Assembly (NCBI GenBank): GCA_030450335.1
Contig: JAKDIS010000139.1
Coordinates: 1 to 6,108, forward strand
Length of the DNA stretch: 6,108 bases
Direction: 5' to 3'
Source of the DNA: Corynebacterium sp.
Lineage (GTDB): Bacteria; Actinomycetota; Actinomycetes; Mycobacteriales; Mycobacteriaceae
Below are positions 5,090 to 6,108 of this stretch, piece by piece. The notes under the pieces were generated by a model. The model made no database searches and was not told the DNA's origin. It saw nothing but the letters and a program-made list of their open reading frames with translations. Position numbers and translations under genes: made by a program. Position 1 is the first letter of the stretch. Each line of letters starts with the position of its first letter.

Positions 5090-6108
5090 TCAGCGGTCCG
5101 CTCCCACCGTTTCCCTGGCGGTGGCGTCGCTCACGCTGCTCGGGCCGGTGGAACCGGTGGAGCCGGCGTTCGTGCTGCTCGTCTTCTTCGCCGAGCTCAC
5201 CGCGCGGGCGGTGTTGCCGTAGCCGTAACCGTAGCCGTTGCGGTAGTAGCCCTTGCCCTCGGACTTCGGGGTCATGGTGAACACGGTGCCCAGGATGTGG
5301 GCACTGACCTGGTTCAGGTTGGTGGTCGTGCGGGTGAGCTGGTCCACGGTGGTGTTGCCGTGGCGCACGGCCAGGATGATGCCGTCGGCCGCGGAGGCGA
5401 CCAGGGCGGCGTCGGTGACCGGGATGACCGGGGAGGCGTCCACCACGACGTAGTCGTAGCGGGAGTCCAGCTCGGCGAGTAGGTCGCGGAAGCGCTGGGA
5501 GCCGAGCAGCTCCGCCGGGTTCGGCGGCTGCGGGCCGGAGGTGATCACCGACAGGCTGTCGCGTCCGGAGTCCTGCACGATGTCGTCGACGTCGGCGGCA
5601 CCGGAGAGCACCGTGGACAGGCCGACCTCGGACTGCAGGTCACCGTCGAGGTAGTCGGCGACGCGGGGACGACGCAGGTCGGCGTCCACGAGGCAGACAC
5701 GCTCGCCGTCGTCGGCCAGGGCCAGCGCCAGGTTGGTGGCCAGGGTGGACTTGCCCTCGCCGGGCATGCCGCTGGTCACGGCGATGACGGTCGGGGGGTT
5801 GTCCACGTCGAGGAAGCGCAGGTTGGTGCGCAGCTCGCGGAACTGCTCGGCGGCGATGACCGGGGCGGCGGAGAAGTCCAGGACGTGCGAGCCGGCGGTC
5901 TCGGTGCTGTTGTTGGCTCCGCCGCCGGAGAGGTTGTCGCTGGTGCTGATCGAGCCGACGGACGGTGCACCGACGATGTCGGTGATCGCGTGCTGGTCGC
6001 GGATGCGGCGGTCCGTCATGCCGCGGATGATCGCGGCGGCCAGGCCGACGACCAGGCCGATGAGGATGCCGATGCCGGCGTTCTGCAGCGTCTTGGGGGA
6101 GGACGGGG
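5090..6108 (-). CDS. Wzz-type chain-length regulator fused to a bacterial tyrosine kinase, C-terminal part
   Basis: The 5' end lies beyond the right edge, and 338 complete codons are visible. The protein controls polymer length and export of a surface polysaccharide and autophosphorylates on tyrosine. The first visible residues are the proline-containing end of a Wzz domain (PSSPKTLQNA), then a membrane helix of about 20 residues and a basic RGMTDRR junction. The cytoplasmic BY-kinase domain follows. Counting from the Met at 6019, the oligomerisation motif EQFRELR (Ex2Rx2R) is at 58-64, Walker A GMPGEGKST at 84-92, Walker A' VCLVDADLRRPR at 108-119 and Walker B VVVDASP at 191-197. A tyrosine cluster (Tyr 258, 259, 263, 265, 267) lies in GYYRNGYGYGYG, the expected autophosphorylation site. 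A 41-residue Ser/Thr/Gly-rich tail follows. The Met at 6019 has no ribosome binding site and sits just after the helix, so it is internal. Single-chain fusions of this kind are usual in actinobacteria and proteobacteria, unlike the split proteins of many Firmicutes. Confidence 0.95.
   Translation of the reverse strand, partial: PSSPKTLQNAGIGILIGLVVGLAAAIIRGMTDRRIRDQHAITDIVGAPSVGSISTSDNLSGGGANNSTETAGSHVLDFSAAPVIAAEQFRELRTNLRFLDVDNPPTVIAVTSGMPGEGKSTLATNLALALADDGERVCLVDADLRRPRVADYLDGDLQSEVGLSTVLSGAADVDDIVQDSGRDSLSVITSGPQPPNPAELLGSQRFRDLLAELDSRYDYVVVDASPVIPVTDAALVASAADGIILAVRHGNTTVDQLTRTTTNLNQVSAHILGTVFTMTPKSEGKGYYRNGYGYGYGNTARAVSSAKKTSSTNAGSTGSTGPSSVSDATARETVGADR

Noticed and set aside
1..6108. 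CRISPR array, tRNA/rRNA gene, insertion sequence or transposon end
   Set aside because: I saw no regularly spaced repeats with unique spacers, no transposase motifs or flanking inverted repeats, and no RNA-gene sequence. The short tandem repeats are local and lie inside genes or small gaps.

Overview
The window is strongly GC-rich, with nearly every third codon position G or C, dense gene packing, GTG starts and a promoter of the leaderless type. This points to a high-GC actinobacterium. The leaderless -10 element and the fused chain-length regulator/tyrosine kinase fit Corynebacterium or a related genus, but nothing in the window fixes the genus. The content is one block of a cell-surface polysaccharide (capsule or exopolysaccharide) locus of the Wzx/Wzy type.

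Layout. Positions 1-112 hold a purine-rich G-repeat tract and no convincing gene. A TACAAT -10 element at 113-118 lies 7 nt before the chosen ATG at 126. Three plus-strand genes follow: a GT4-type glycosyltransferase (126-1388), a polysaccharide pyruvyl transferase family protein (1385-2758, overlapping the first by 4 bp) and a nitroreductase-family flavoprotein with a long N-terminal extension (2829-3761). A 39-nt hairpin (3791-3829) separates them from two minus-strand genes that converge on it. Reading from the right edge, these are the C-terminal part of a Wzz/BY-kinase fusion (6108 down to 5090, its 5' end outside the window) and a Wzx-like flippase (about 5030 down to 3858).

How the genes may work together (inference from families). 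The glycosyltransferase adds a sugar to the lipid-linked repeat unit. The pyruvyl transferase would decorate a sugar with a PEP-derived acidic ketal. The flippase moves the unit across the membrane, and the Wzz/BY-kinase controls polymerisation and export through phosphorylation of its C-terminal tyrosines. The nitroreductase-like protein is the least explained member; its place next to the pyruvyl transferase suggests an unknown redox step in polysaccharide modification. No polymerase (Wzy), priming glycosyltransferase or tyrosine phosphatase is visible; they may lie outside the window.

Main points for a second look: the kinase frame continues past the apparent ATG at 6019 to the window edge; the flippase start is uncertain, with a possible CTG start coupled to the kinase stop; the glycosyltransferase appears to be translated from a leaderless mRNA; and the nitroreductase has an unexplained N-terminal region of about 135 residues.
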